From: Mesorhizobium sp. WSM4313
GTDB taxonomy: Bacteria > Pseudomonadota > Alphaproteobacteria > Rhizobiales > Rhizobiaceae
Reading direction: 5' to 3'
NCBI RefSeq assembly: GCF_002294725.1
Contig: NZ_NSFT01000011.1
Location: 93,915 to 157,914 of the forward strand
DNA length: 64,000 nt
Below the pieces are notes generated by a model. It saw only the letters and a list, made by a program, of their open reading frames with translations. It was not told the origin of the DNA and did no database searches. Positions within the stretch are counted from its first letter, which is position 1. Each line of letters starts with the position of its first letter. This document shows positions 55,266 to 63,624 of this stretch, piece by piece. Made by a program: the position numbers and the translations under genes.

Positions 55266-55751
55266 TTGCGAAAACTGATCGGCTTGTTCGCCGCCTGTCT
55301 TGCCCTGAGCTCCGGCGCGGCCATGGCTGACGAAGTGGGTAAAGTGGGTGTCGACTGGGTCGGCAACGACATCATGGTCGACGCGATCAAGGACCCGAAG
55401 GTCGACGGCGTCACCTGCCATGTCGCCTATTTCGACCGCAGCATCATCGACCGGCTGCATAAGGGCAACTGGTTCGAGGATCCTTCCGATTCGTCGATCT
55501 CCTGCCGCCAGACCGGGCCGATCACCATCGGCGACATCGACATGGGCGAGGGCGGCGAGGAGGTGTTCAAGCAGGGCCTCAGCCTGATCTGGAAAAAGCA
55601 GGTGGTGAACCGCATCTACGACAAGAAGAACGAGACGCTGATCTATCTGTCGCATTCGCGCCAGGTGCAGAACGGCTCGGCGAAGATGTCGGTCACGACC
55701 GTGCCGCTTTACGGCCAGAACGTGGTGTGGACCAAGGGCAAGCCGCAATAG
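55266..55751 (+). CDS. creA: CreA family periplasmic protein
   Basis: A 161-residue protein with a Sec signal peptide (cleavage about AMA-DE, residue 21) and the CreA core (VGVDWVGNDIMVDAIKDP, then VTCHVAYFDRS). The family is widespread and uncharacterised; the name comes from the E. coli cre locus. It starts with TTG at 55266, supported by GAGGAGG 6 bases upstream. Confidence 0.87.
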   Translation: MRKLIGLFAACLALSSGAAMADEVGKVGVDWVGNDIMVDAIKDPKVDGVTCHVAYFDRSIIDRLHKGNWFEDPSDSSISCRQTGPITIGDIDMGEGGEEVFKQGLSLIWKKQVVNRIYDKKNETLIYLSHSRQVQNGSAKMSVTTVPLYGQNVVWTKGKPQ

Positions 55752-55815
55752 GCGATAGGCTTGGCGGGGGCAGGCCGCGCTTGCGGGGCCGTCACCGCCG
55801 GCGTAAAGGCCTCTC

Positions 55816-56484
55816 ATGGATCGTCCTGAAACCCTCGTCCTCAAGGATCCCGAGCCGCGCATCCATCCGACCGCGGAGCTGAAGGCATGCAAGCTCGGCC
55901 GCTATGCCTCGATCGGCGAGCGGGTGATCCTGCGCGAGGTGAGCGTCGGCGACTTTTCCTATTTCGAACGCCATTGCGAGGCGATCTACACGACGATCGG
56001 CAAGTTCTGCTCGATCGCTGCGAACAGCCGCATCAACGCGCTCGAGCATCCGATCGAGCGGCTGACACAGCACAAGGTCAGCTACCGGCCGAACGAGTAT
56101 TTTCGCTGGCTGGGCGTCGACACGGCTTTTCGCGCGCGACGGCAAGCAAAATCGGTCATCATCGGCCATGATGTCTGGATCGGACACGGCGCGGTGATCA
56201 TGCCGGGTGTCGCGATCGGCAACGGCGCGATCATCGGCGCCAATGCGGTGGTGACACATGACGTCGCGCCCTACACGATCGTCGCAGGCGTTCCGGCAAA
56301 GCCGCTGCGCCGGCGGTTCTCCGCCACCGTCGCGTCGCGCGTCGAAGCCCTTGCCTGGTGGGACTGGCCGCCCGAGAAACTGGCGAGCGCAATCCCCGAT
56401 ATGCAGGCCATGCCGATCGAAGCCTTTCTCGATCGTTGGCAAGAAACGCTCACCGACACGGGCGGAACGCCGTCGAGCACATGA
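55816..56484 (+). CDS. hexapeptide-repeat acyltransferase (chloramphenicol/phosphonate-associated type)
   Basis: A 222-residue left-handed beta-helix acyltransferase with an N-terminal part (IHPTAELKACKLGRYASIGE) and C-terminal hexapeptide repeats (IGHDVWIGHGAVIMPGVAIG, then AIIGANAVVTHDV). It resembles the xenobiotic acetyltransferase family and the phosphonate-locus transferase group TIGR03308. No phn genes are nearby, so neither the acyl acceptor nor a phosphonate role can be claimed. Confidence 0.82.
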   Translation: MDRPETLVLKDPEPRIHPTAELKACKLGRYASIGERVILREVSVGDFSYFERHCEAIYTTIGKFCSIAANSRINALEHPIERLTQHKVSYRPNEYFRWLGVDTAFRARRQAKSVIIGHDVWIGHGAVIMPGVAIGNGAIIGANAVVTHDVAPYTIVAGVPAKPLRRRFSATVASRVEALAWWDWPPEKLASAIPDMQAMPIEAFLDRWQETLTDTGGTPSST

Positions 56485-56526
56485 CCGGCGCTGTCTGACC
56501 GGTCCCCTTCCACTCTCGGAACTAAA

Positions 56527-56567
56527 TGCCCCTTCCGCCATGCGGGGGTGGCGCAGCGGAAGGGGCA
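56527..56567. repeat. intergenic palindrome
   Basis: A perfect 12-bp inverted repeat TGCCCCTTCCGC/GCGGAAGGGGCA (56527-56538 and 56556-56567), 17-base spacer, with a further partial copy (GCGGAAGG) just after. It lies in the 298-bp gap before the iron-permease-like gene and resembles the poly-C/poly-G dyads at 51246-51692. It may be a RIME fragment or a transcription stop. Confidence 0.6.
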
Positions 56568-56782
56568 GGAGGTAAACCGCCGTGAAGCGGAAGGAACAGG
56601 CTTTCGGCCTGCACCGGCACTATTGCAAATAAACGGATAAGGTGTTTTTTCGCGAAACTGCGCTTTCTGCGTGTAGCCGATTGCGTGCACGTGTCGGCAC
56701 AAAATTCGATCCAGCGGAACCGGAGCGGGCGGCAGCTTGTTTCTTCGCAAATGCCAGCACATCCACGGTTCGAGGGACTTGC

Positions 56783-57277
56783 ATGATCGAGAAGGTTTTC
56801 ACGCGGATAGCTAACCAGGTGGCACATCTGGCGGGGCTGCCGCCCACCTTCGCCATCTGTGTGGCGATCGTGGTTGTATGGGCGTTGAGTGGACCGCTCT
56901 TCGGGTTCTCGGACACCTGGCAATTGGTCATCAACACCGGCACCACCATCATCACCTTTCTGATGGTGTTCCTGATCCAGAACACGCAAAATCGCGATGG
57001 CGCGGCGATCCAGGCCAAGCTGGACGAACTGATCAGGGTCAGCCGCGCCCATAACCATTTCATCGGAATCGAACACCTGACGGAGTCAGAGGTGGAGGAG
57101 ATCCGCTCGAAATGCGAGGCGGCGGCAAAACGGCATGACAGCGAGATCGCCGAAAAGGCGGCCAAGAAGGCCATCGCCGGAAAGAACGGTACCAGGCATG
57201 CGCCGAAGACCGCCGGCGCGGCCACAAAGAAGACCGCGGCCGGGAAGAACGCATCCAAGAAGAAAGCCGCGGCTTGA
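56783..57277 (+). CDS. low-affinity iron permease family protein with Lys/Ala-rich tail
   Basis: A 164-residue protein. Residues 1-75 match the Iron_permease family (PF04120): FAICVAIVVVWALSGPLFG and TWQLVINTGTTIITFLMVF give two membrane segments, and the following loop (IQNTQNRDGAAIQAKLDELIR) is the family hallmark. From about residue 118 the protein is a Lys/Ala/Thr-rich, histone H1-like tail, unusual for this family. The start at 56783 is chosen as the family N-terminus. Iron transport by bacterial members is not proven. Confidence 0.82.
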   Translation: MIEKVFTRIANQVAHLAGLPPTFAICVAIVVVWALSGPLFGFSDTWQLVINTGTTIITFLMVFLIQNTQNRDGAAIQAKLDELIRVSRAHNHFIGIEHLTESEVEEIRSKCEAAAKRHDSEIAEKAAKKAIAGKNGTRHAPKTAGAATKKTAAGKNASKKKAAA

Positions 57278-57285
57278 CAGGGCCG

Positions 57286-58152
57286 TCAGCGGTTCATGAA
57301 GGCCGCGAAGGCATCCTTGTGATCGGGATGCCAGCGCGACAGGGCAGGGCGGTTCTCGATGATGTCTCCCATCGCCCAGGCCATTCGCTTTTCGTCGATC
57401 GGCCGCGTCACTTCGTTGTCCGGGCAGAGTATGTAGAAGTCGTCCTCCATCAGCGATGTCAGCATGAAGTCGATCACCTGTTCGCCGGTCCAGGCGCCGG
57501 CGGGCTTTTCCGTCGCGCCTTCGGTCAGGCCGGTATAGGTGAAGCCCGGGATCAGCAGATGCGCCGACACCTTGGCTCCCGGCTCGTTGCGCAGCGCATG
57601 CGCCAGTCCTTCGGTAAAGGTCTTCACGCCGGCCTTGGAGACGTTGTAGGCGAGATTGCCGGGCGGCGTGGTGATGCCCTGCTTGGACCCGGTGTTGATG
57701 ATCAGGCCCGGCTTTCCGGCGGCGAGCATGCGCGGCGCGAAGGCTTCGACGCCATGCACGACGCCCCAGAAATTGATGTCCAGCAGCCGCTTCCAGGCGT
57801 CGCGGTTCTCCCACGGCTTGCCCGGATTGTTGCCGACGCCGGCATTGTTCATCAGCACCGACACCGCACCGAAGGCACCGTAAGCGAGCTCCGCGAGCCG
57901 GTCGACGTCTTCCGCCCTGGAGACATCGGTCGGGATCGGGAGGACGGCATCCTCGCCGCCGATCGCGGCGACCGCCTGCTTCGCCTGGTCGAGGCGCATG
58001 CCGCCGATGTCGGCAAGCACCACCTTCATGCCCATTGCCACGAACCGTTTTGCGGCGGCAAGGCCGATGCCGCTGGCGCCGCCGGTGATGACGGCGACAT
58101 TGCCGGAGGCGAAGGCGGGCAGGGCGGTCTGGATCTGGGCGTCGCTGGTCAT
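57286..58152 (-). CDS. short-chain dehydrogenase/reductase
   Basis: A 288-residue SDR with cofactor motif TGGASGIG (23-30), NNAG (102-105) and catalytic S156, Y169, K173 (AYNVSK). The C-terminal part (WHPDHKDAFAAFM) is longer than in the minimal SDR. The start at 58152 (MTSDAQ) has AAGGA 8 bases upstream; two in-frame codons further upstream lack support. It is convergent with the iron-permease-like gene (8-base gap). Substrate unknown. Confidence 0.85.
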   Translation of the reverse strand: MTSDAQIQTALPAFASGNVAVITGGASGIGLAAAKRFVAMGMKVVLADIGGMRLDQAKQAVAAIGGEDAVLPIPTDVSRAEDVDRLAELAYGAFGAVSVLMNNAGVGNNPGKPWENRDAWKRLLDINFWGVVHGVEAFAPRMLAAGKPGLIINTGSKQGITTPPGNLAYNVSKAGVKTFTEGLAHALRNEPGAKVSAHLLIPGFTYTGLTEGATEKPAGAWTGEQVIDFMLTSLMEDDFYILCPDNEVTRPIDEKRMAWAMGDIIENRPALSRWHPDHKDAFAAFMNR

Positions 58153-58323
58153 GAGTTCCATCCTTGTTCGGGTCCGGCCGAACTTAACGCCAGGCGCCGC
58201 CGGGGCAAGGCCGGTTCGTCCGGTGATTACGGCAATAGCCGCAACGGGTTGACGGCGAAGGCCGCAACGGGTTGACCATCGCAGCGCACGCCGCGCATGT
58301 TGTCCAAAAAAGGAGTTCGGCAT

Positions 58324-58605
58324 TTGACCGACTGGATCGGAATCCTGAAGGAGCAAACCGTCAACGGCGACCAGATGAGCCGCGAGGTGCCGAAGATGCT
58401 CGCCAATCCCGACATCAGCGAGACGCAGGTGAAGACGCTGTTTGCGGCGCTGGAGAAGCAGGCGGATTTCGCCGAGAAGCTAACGCTGGCGCTGGAGAAA
58501 TTCGGCCATGACTTTCCGATCATCAAGGCGGCCGAGAGGCTGGAGGAGCGCTATGCCGACCTTGCCGCTTCGGCGGCGGAAAAGCTGAAAACCATGCGGA
58601 AGTAA
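58324..58605 (+). CDS. small helical protein of unknown function
   Basis: A 93-residue protein, largely alpha-helical and charged (VKTLFAALEKQADFAEKLTL, then AERLEERYADLAASAAEKL). TTG 58324 is favoured because AAAGGAG lies 8 bases before it; an ATG at 58297 is an alternative. No family is recognised. It ends 3 bases before the convergent TMEM175-type gene. Confidence 0.65.
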   Translation: MTDWIGILKEQTVNGDQMSREVPKMLANPDISETQVKTLFAALEKQADFAEKLTLALEKFGHDFPIIKAAERLEERYADLAASAAEKLKTMRK

Positions 58606-58608
58606 GCG

Positions 58609-59184
58609 TTATTTCTCTACCAACCGTTCGAAGCGCTTGTCCGGCACAAACCAGATGGTCGCTACAAGCACATAGATCGCCACGCTGATCCACTGGTTGA
58701 GGAAGCTGAGCAGGACTGCGGCGATATAGAGCGCCAGCGAGATCTTGCCTTTGTTGTCACGGCCGACGGCCTTGGCGAAGGTCGTGTCGGCGCCGTGCAG
58801 ATGGCGCAGCTTGAGGACCAGGATGGTGTAGGCGACGGCGCAAAGCGCGAGGTCGATGCCATAGACGGCGACCGGCACGGGCGCGAAGTGGTTCTCTCCC
58901 ATGAACGCGGTGGTCACCGGCATCAGCGACAGCCAGAACAAAAGGTTCAGGTTGGCCCACAGCACGCGTCCATCGACCCGCTGCACGGTGTGGAACATGT
59001 TGTGCAGGTTGTTCCAGTAGATGCCGACATTGATGAAGGACAGCACATAGCAGAAGAAGACCGGCCACAGCCGCAGAAGCGCTGAGAAATCTTCGCCATG
59101 CGGCACTTTCAGCTCCAGCACCATGATGGTGATGATGATGGCGACGACGCCATCGGTGAATGCCTCGACCCGTCCCTTGCCCAT
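58609..59184 (-). CDS. TMEM175 family (DUF1211) potassium channel-like protein
   Basis: A 191-residue protein with the TMEM175 signature RVEAFTDGVVAIIITIMVLEL at its N-terminus, split by position into R5 and F9-T-D-G-V13, and five to six hydrophobic segments. Bacterial members form tetrameric K+-permeable channels. The start at 59184 follows CGAGGAGG and is preferred to an in-frame codon at 59229. Confidence 0.86.
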   Translation of the reverse strand: MGKGRVEAFTDGVVAIIITIMVLELKVPHGEDFSALLRLWPVFFCYVLSFINVGIYWNNLHNMFHTVQRVDGRVLWANLNLLFWLSLMPVTTAFMGENHFAPVPVAVYGIDLALCAVAYTILVLKLRHLHGADTTFAKAVGRDNKGKISLALYIAAVLLSFLNQWISVAIYVLVATIWFVPDKRFERLVEK

Positions 59185-59321
59185 GGTTCCTCCTCGTCGG
59201 CCGACAAAAGCTACGCGAGGATTTCGCACAAGACCATCCTGTCAGGATTGTCAGGAGGACGTTCGGTGGCTGGAACAGCGCCATTATATAGGCGTTGGGC
59301 TTGCAACCCCCGGAGGTTGCC

Positions 59322-60530
59322 ATGACCAGCTACGCTCAAACCATGACGCGTGACAATGAGCTTGGCGGCGGCGCCGCAATGGCCGTCGTCGCCGCCATGA
59401 TCGCAGCGCTTTTTGCCGGCAGCACCGCGCTGACGCCGCTTTATGTGATCTACAAGCAGGCCTTCGGCTTCTCGCAGGTCACGCTGACGCTGGTTTACGC
59501 CGTCTATGTGGTCGGCAATCTGGCGGCGTTGCTGTTTTTCGGCCGCCTGTCGGATGTCGTCGGCCGCCGCCCCGCCGCGCTAGCGGCGATGGGCGTTGCC
59601 GTGGTCAGCGCGTTGTTTTTCCTCTTCGCCGAAAACCTCGCCTGGCTCGACATCGCCCGTATTCTCAGCGGGCTCGGCATCGGTGTCGGCGCGGGGGCGG
59701 GCACCGCCTGGCTGGCCGAGCTGATCGAGGGCAAGGACAAGTCACGCGCCGCCGTCATCGCCACCAGCACCAACTTTGTCGGCCTCGGGGCCGGCGCGCT
59801 CATGTCGGGGCTGCTCGCCCAATATGCGCCCTGGCCGCTCAGGCTGACATTCGCCGTCTATCTCGTCCTGCTTGCGCTGGTGACACTGCTGATCTGGCGC
59901 ACGCGGGAAACCGTCTCCAGGCCCGGACGGTTCTCCGACGTCTCGCTGAGGCCGCGGCTTTCGGTGCCGGACAACATCCGCGCGCAATTCGTGGCGCCGG
60001 CGGTGACCGGCTTCGGCGCCATGGCACTGGTCGGCTTCTACGCGGCGCTGGCGCCCAGCATCCTGGCGCAGCAGCTGCATGTGACCAATCATGCCGAAGC
60101 CGGCGGGCTTTTCTTCGAGCTGTCGATTGTGGCGGCCATCACCATCGTCGCCACCACATGGCTCTCCAGCCGCTCCACCATGCTTGCCGCGCTGGTGCTG
60201 ATGATCCCGACCGTGGCGCTGATCGTGGCGGCGCAGGTCTATGCCTCGATGGTCCTGATGATCATTGCGACGGCGGTCTGCGGCGTGGCGGCGGCGCTCG
60301 GCTATCGCGGCGGCCTGCAAGTGGTGAATCAGATCGCGCCCGCCGACCGCCGTGCCGAGGTGGTCTCGGCCTTCTTCATCTGTTGCTTCTGCGGCAACGC
60401 GCTGCCGGTGATCGGCATCGGCATCCTGTCGAGCTTGGCGAACGCAACCATCGCAAGCCTGGCCTTTGCCGGCATGATCGTCGTCTTCTCGCTGGTGGCG
60501 CTTGGCTTCGGCGCCAAATACGCGCGGTAG
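59322..60530 (+). CDS. MFS transporter
   Basis: A 402-residue major facilitator with about 12 membrane segments and the loop 2-3 motif GRLSDVVGRRPAALAAMG (motif A). GGAGG lies 6 bases before ATG 59322, supporting this start over an in-frame codon at 59295. It is divergent from the TMEM175-type gene and convergent with the MATE gene. A drug, sugar or metabolite exporter is equally possible. Confidence 0.85.
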   Translation: MTSYAQTMTRDNELGGGAAMAVVAAMIAALFAGSTALTPLYVIYKQAFGFSQVTLTLVYAVYVVGNLAALLFFGRLSDVVGRRPAALAAMGVAVVSALFFLFAENLAWLDIARILSGLGIGVGAGAGTAWLAELIEGKDKSRAAVIATSTNFVGLGAGALMSGLLAQYAPWPLRLTFAVYLVLLALVTLLIWRTRETVSRPGRFSDVSLRPRLSVPDNIRAQFVAPAVTGFGAMALVGFYAALAPSILAQQLHVTNHAEAGGLFFELSIVAAITIVATTWLSSRSTMLAALVLMIPTVALIVAAQVYASMVLMIIATAVCGVAAALGYRGGLQVVNQIAPADRRAEVVSAFFICCFCGNALPVIGIGILSSLANATIASLAFAGMIVVFSLVALGFGAKYAR

Positions 60531-60561
60531 CGGATTTTCACGTTTCCTGTCGTCGCGGATT

Positions 60562-62046
60562 TTAGCCGTTCGGCGTCTCCGGCAGGAGCTGCGCGCGCTG
60601 GCGCGGCACGCCGAGGCCCGTGTCGGGCGGCTCGCCCGCGGCCGGCCGGTCCTCGATCATGTGCATCGTGCGCCAGCGGCCGAAGCGGTAATAGGCGGCG
60701 GCGAGCGCCAGCGAGGCGATCGAACCTGCCGGAAAGCTCCACCACAGAGCCTCCTGGCCGATGACGCTGCGCATGGAATAGGCAAAGCCGGTGCGAATGA
60801 TCAACACCGAGATGATCAGGACGATCAGCGGCGGCATGACAGCGCCGGTGGCGCGCACCGTGGCGAACAGCACGATCGTGACGCCGAACAGGATGAACGA
60901 CCAGGACGCCACCTTGTTGATGTGGGCGGCGATGTCGATCGCGGCGCTGTCGGTGCTGAGGAAGAGGCTGAGCACTGCGCGGTCGAAAACGAAAAGCAGC
61001 GCCACCAGCGCGCCGGTCAGCACCAGGTTAAAGCCGACGCCCGACGCCGCGACCCTGCCGATGCGGTCCCAGCGCCCGGCGCCGACATTCTGCGCCGCCA
61101 TCGAGGAGACGGCGGCGCCGATCGCCAGAGCCGGCATCTGGATGTAGGTCCAGAGCTGCGCGGCGATGCCGTAAGCGGCGGCGACCTGGGAGCCGTAGGA
61201 ATTGACGATACCCATCACGGTGAGCGCGGCGGCCGAGATGACGATCATCTGCAGCCCCATCGGAATGCCCTTGAAGACGACGATGCGCAGCAATTTCGGA
61301 TCGGGCCGCAGCAGCGAGAGATCTCTGCCCGCCAGCCGCAGCGGGTGTTTGCGCACATAAAGCACGATCAGGATGGCAATCACGCTCACCGTCTGGCCTA
61401 TGAGCGTCGACGTTGCCGAACCGGCAATGCCGAGCTCGGGGAAGGGGCCGATGCCGCGGATCAGCAGCGGATTGAGCACGACGTCGAGCACGACCGCCAG
61501 CGCCATGAAGACGAACGGCGTGCGCGAATCGCCGGCGCCGCGCAGCACGGTCATGACAAAGGACAAAAGGTTCATCATCGGCACCGCGACGAAGATGATG
61601 CGCAAATAGGCGCGCGCCAAAGGCAAGGCATCGGCCGGCGTGCCGAGCCCGGTCAGGATGACGTCGACCCAGATCCAGCCGCAGACGGCGAACACGACCG
61701 AGACGAGGAAGAAGAAGGTGGCGCTGGTGCCGACAATGCGCTTCGCCTCGGGGAGGTCGCGGGCGCCGACGGACTGCGCCACCAGAATGGTCGCCGCCAT
61801 GCCGATGCCGAAGACGGTGCCGAGGATGAGGAACAGCACCAGATTGGCGTTGGAGGTCGCCGTCAGCGCCGCCTCGCCGAGGAAGCGGCCGACCCAGACC
61901 GCGTTGATCGAGCCGTTGAGCGACTGCAGCACGTTGGAGCCCAGCACCGGCAGGGCGAACAAAAGCAGCGTGCGCGGAATTGGGCCGCTGGTCAGGTCGT
62001 GAGTCCGCCGGCGGGTGGGCTGTTTGTCATCCATGTTGTTATCCAT
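60562..62046 (-). CDS. MATE family efflux transporter
   Basis: A 494-residue protein of about 12 membrane segments with MatE domain features (FALPVLGSNVLQSLNGSIN, then AVWVGRFLGEAALTATSNAN). MATE proteins export cations, drugs or metabolites using Na+ or H+ gradients. The start may be 62046 or the next ATG at 62034. It is downstream of the phytase-like gene on the same strand. Confidence 0.88.
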   Translation of the reverse strand: MDNNMDDKQPTRRRTHDLTSGPIPRTLLLFALPVLGSNVLQSLNGSINAVWVGRFLGEAALTATSNANLVLFLILGTVFGIGMAATILVAQSVGARDLPEAKRIVGTSATFFFLVSVVFAVCGWIWVDVILTGLGTPADALPLARAYLRIIFVAVPMMNLLSFVMTVLRGAGDSRTPFVFMALAVVLDVVLNPLLIRGIGPFPELGIAGSATSTLIGQTVSVIAILIVLYVRKHPLRLAGRDLSLLRPDPKLLRIVVFKGIPMGLQMIVISAAALTVMGIVNSYGSQVAAAYGIAAQLWTYIQMPALAIGAAVSSMAAQNVGAGRWDRIGRVAASGVGFNLVLTGALVALLFVFDRAVLSLFLSTDSAAIDIAAHINKVASWSFILFGVTIVLFATVRATGAVMPPLIVLIISVLIIRTGFAYSMRSVIGQEALWWSFPAGSIASLALAAAYYRFGRWRTMHMIEDRPAAGEPPDTGLGVPRQRAQLLPETPNG

Positions 62047-62151
62047 GGTGGTGGGGCCGAAACTGAATCAGGCCCGCGATGCTATCGCAGGCCTGATTCT
62101 CATGCATCCCTTCAGAAAGCGTCGGCTGCCGGGGCAGCCGACCGCCTCCCA

Positions 62152-63624
62152 TTACTGAGTGGTGTTTCCAGAAAGGCCGGGGAGTGTGACCTGATAGACC
62201 AGGAAGGTGGTGTCGACATCGGCGCCGTCCTCGGCTTTGTACGAAGCGCCGACCTGGAAGCCGTCCTGGGTGAGGAAGTCGTTGTCGTTGGCGACGAACA
62301 GGAAATAGTCGTCGGGCAGCTTCGGATCGAGCACCGGCGCCAGCGACATCGCCTCCCACTTCTCCGAGAGGTTGTCCCTGTCGTTCGGCGCGCCATTGTG
62401 CAGGCCGAAACGGCCGAGCTCGCCCTTGTCGTTGATGTCGATGAACGGCGTCAGCTTGGCCGGCGTCACCGACGCATCGAGCATGCCCTTCGGCGCGACC
62501 GGCTTGTCGGCGGCGTCGAACGGGCCGTTGGCGATATCGGTGGCGGCGGAGAGGTCGACGATCTCGATCTTGCGGTAGAGCGACTCGTCGCCCTTAACGC
62601 CCTGGCCGTTGCCTGAGTCGCGCGCCAGCATCAGAAAGCTCTTGTCGGAGAGTGCGACGATCTCGCTCTGAGCGGCCACCTTGGTCTTGCCCTTGGCATC
62701 CTTGAATACCGGCAGCGGCACGACATATTCATGCGCCAGTTTGAGATGGGCGAGATCGGAAGCGTCGTAAACCAGCGCGCGGGTGTTCTGGCGGGTCGAG
62801 CCGGAATCGCCGCCGTCCTGGCGGGGCGCCGACTGCAGCACGGCGATCAGGAACCTGCCGTCCGGCGTCATCGACATGCCTTCGAGGCCCTGGTTGTTCT
62901 GGCGGCCGGTTTCGGGATCCTTCGGATCGGGCTCGGCAGCGCCCGGACCCGGGTTGTCGGACGCGAAGTTCGGCTTGCCGTGGCGCATCGGCACCAGCGC
63001 CGCGGGCGGTTGGGTCGCCGACATCAGACGGCCTTCGGCCGAAAAGCGGTAGATGTTGGGACCATATTCGTCTGAGATGAACATCGTGCCGTCCGGCAGC
63101 CGCACGATCGCTTCGTCATCGAGCGCCAGCTTGCCATTGGCCTCAGGCAGCATCGGCATGTCGCCGGCGGCGGCGCGCACGCCGTTCAACGGATCGAGGC
63201 CGGTGGCGTCGGCGCCCTTGTCGTCGGTCAGAAGCATCGTGTCGGCGAGCGTCGCCTTAACGCCCGACTGTTCCTGTCCGGCGGCGGGCGCCGCGCCAGG
63301 AGCGGTCGGGGCCAGCTCGACCGAGATGGTGTTGAGGCGCGGGCGATAATCTGTGGTTCCGACGACATTGTAGCCGCGGTCCGGCAGCAGCCAGAGCGAA
63401 CCCTTGTAGGCGGCCCCTTCACGCGTCCAGGATTTGGTGTCGATCGCCATGCCGGAACCTGAACCGAAGGTCTCGCCGAACTTATCCTTCTGGTTGGCCG
63501 GAATGCGGCCGATGCCGACGAGTCCCTTGTTGACGTAAGCGACGCCGTCGGCGAGCGCCGGGGTCAGGGAAGTGAACAAGGCAAGTGCCGCGCCGAGCGC
63601 GACGGTTCGGTTGAGATGTTTCAT
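62152..63624 (-). CDS. secreted phytase-like protein (esterase-like activity of phytase)
   Basis: A 490-residue protein with a Sec signal peptide (MKHLNRTVALGAALALFTSL, cleavage after ALA near 27). The mature part matches the Phytase-like domain (PF13449), a beta-propeller with acidic motifs, including WLLPDRGYN and VRLPDGTMFISDEYGPN. The family is annotated as having phytase or esterase activity, but functions are mostly untested. ATG 63624 has AAGGGG 6 bases upstream; the frame is open further upstream into repeat DNA and is not coding there. Confidence 0.85.
   Translation of the reverse strand: MKHLNRTVALGAALALFTSLTPALADGVAYVNKGLVGIGRIPANQKDKFGETFGSGSGMAIDTKSWTREGAAYKGSLWLLPDRGYNVVGTTDYRPRLNTISVELAPTAPGAAPAAGQEQSGVKATLADTMLLTDDKGADATGLDPLNGVRAAAGDMPMLPEANGKLALDDEAIVRLPDGTMFISDEYGPNIYRFSAEGRLMSATQPPAALVPMRHGKPNFASDNPGPGAAEPDPKDPETGRQNNQGLEGMSMTPDGRFLIAVLQSAPRQDGGDSGSTRQNTRALVYDASDLAHLKLAHEYVVPLPVFKDAKGKTKVAAQSEIVALSDKSFLMLARDSGNGQGVKGDESLYRKIEIVDLSAATDIANGPFDAADKPVAPKGMLDASVTPAKLTPFIDINDKGELGRFGLHNGAPNDRDNLSEKWEAMSLAPVLDPKLPDDYFLFVANDNDFLTQDGFQVGASYKAEDGADVDTTFLVYQVTLPGLSGNTTQ

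Noticed and set aside
60502..62616. 704-residue plus-strand open frame opposite the MATE gene
   Set aside because: Asp/Arg/His-rich shadow; the MATE frame on the minus strand has about 12 membrane segments.
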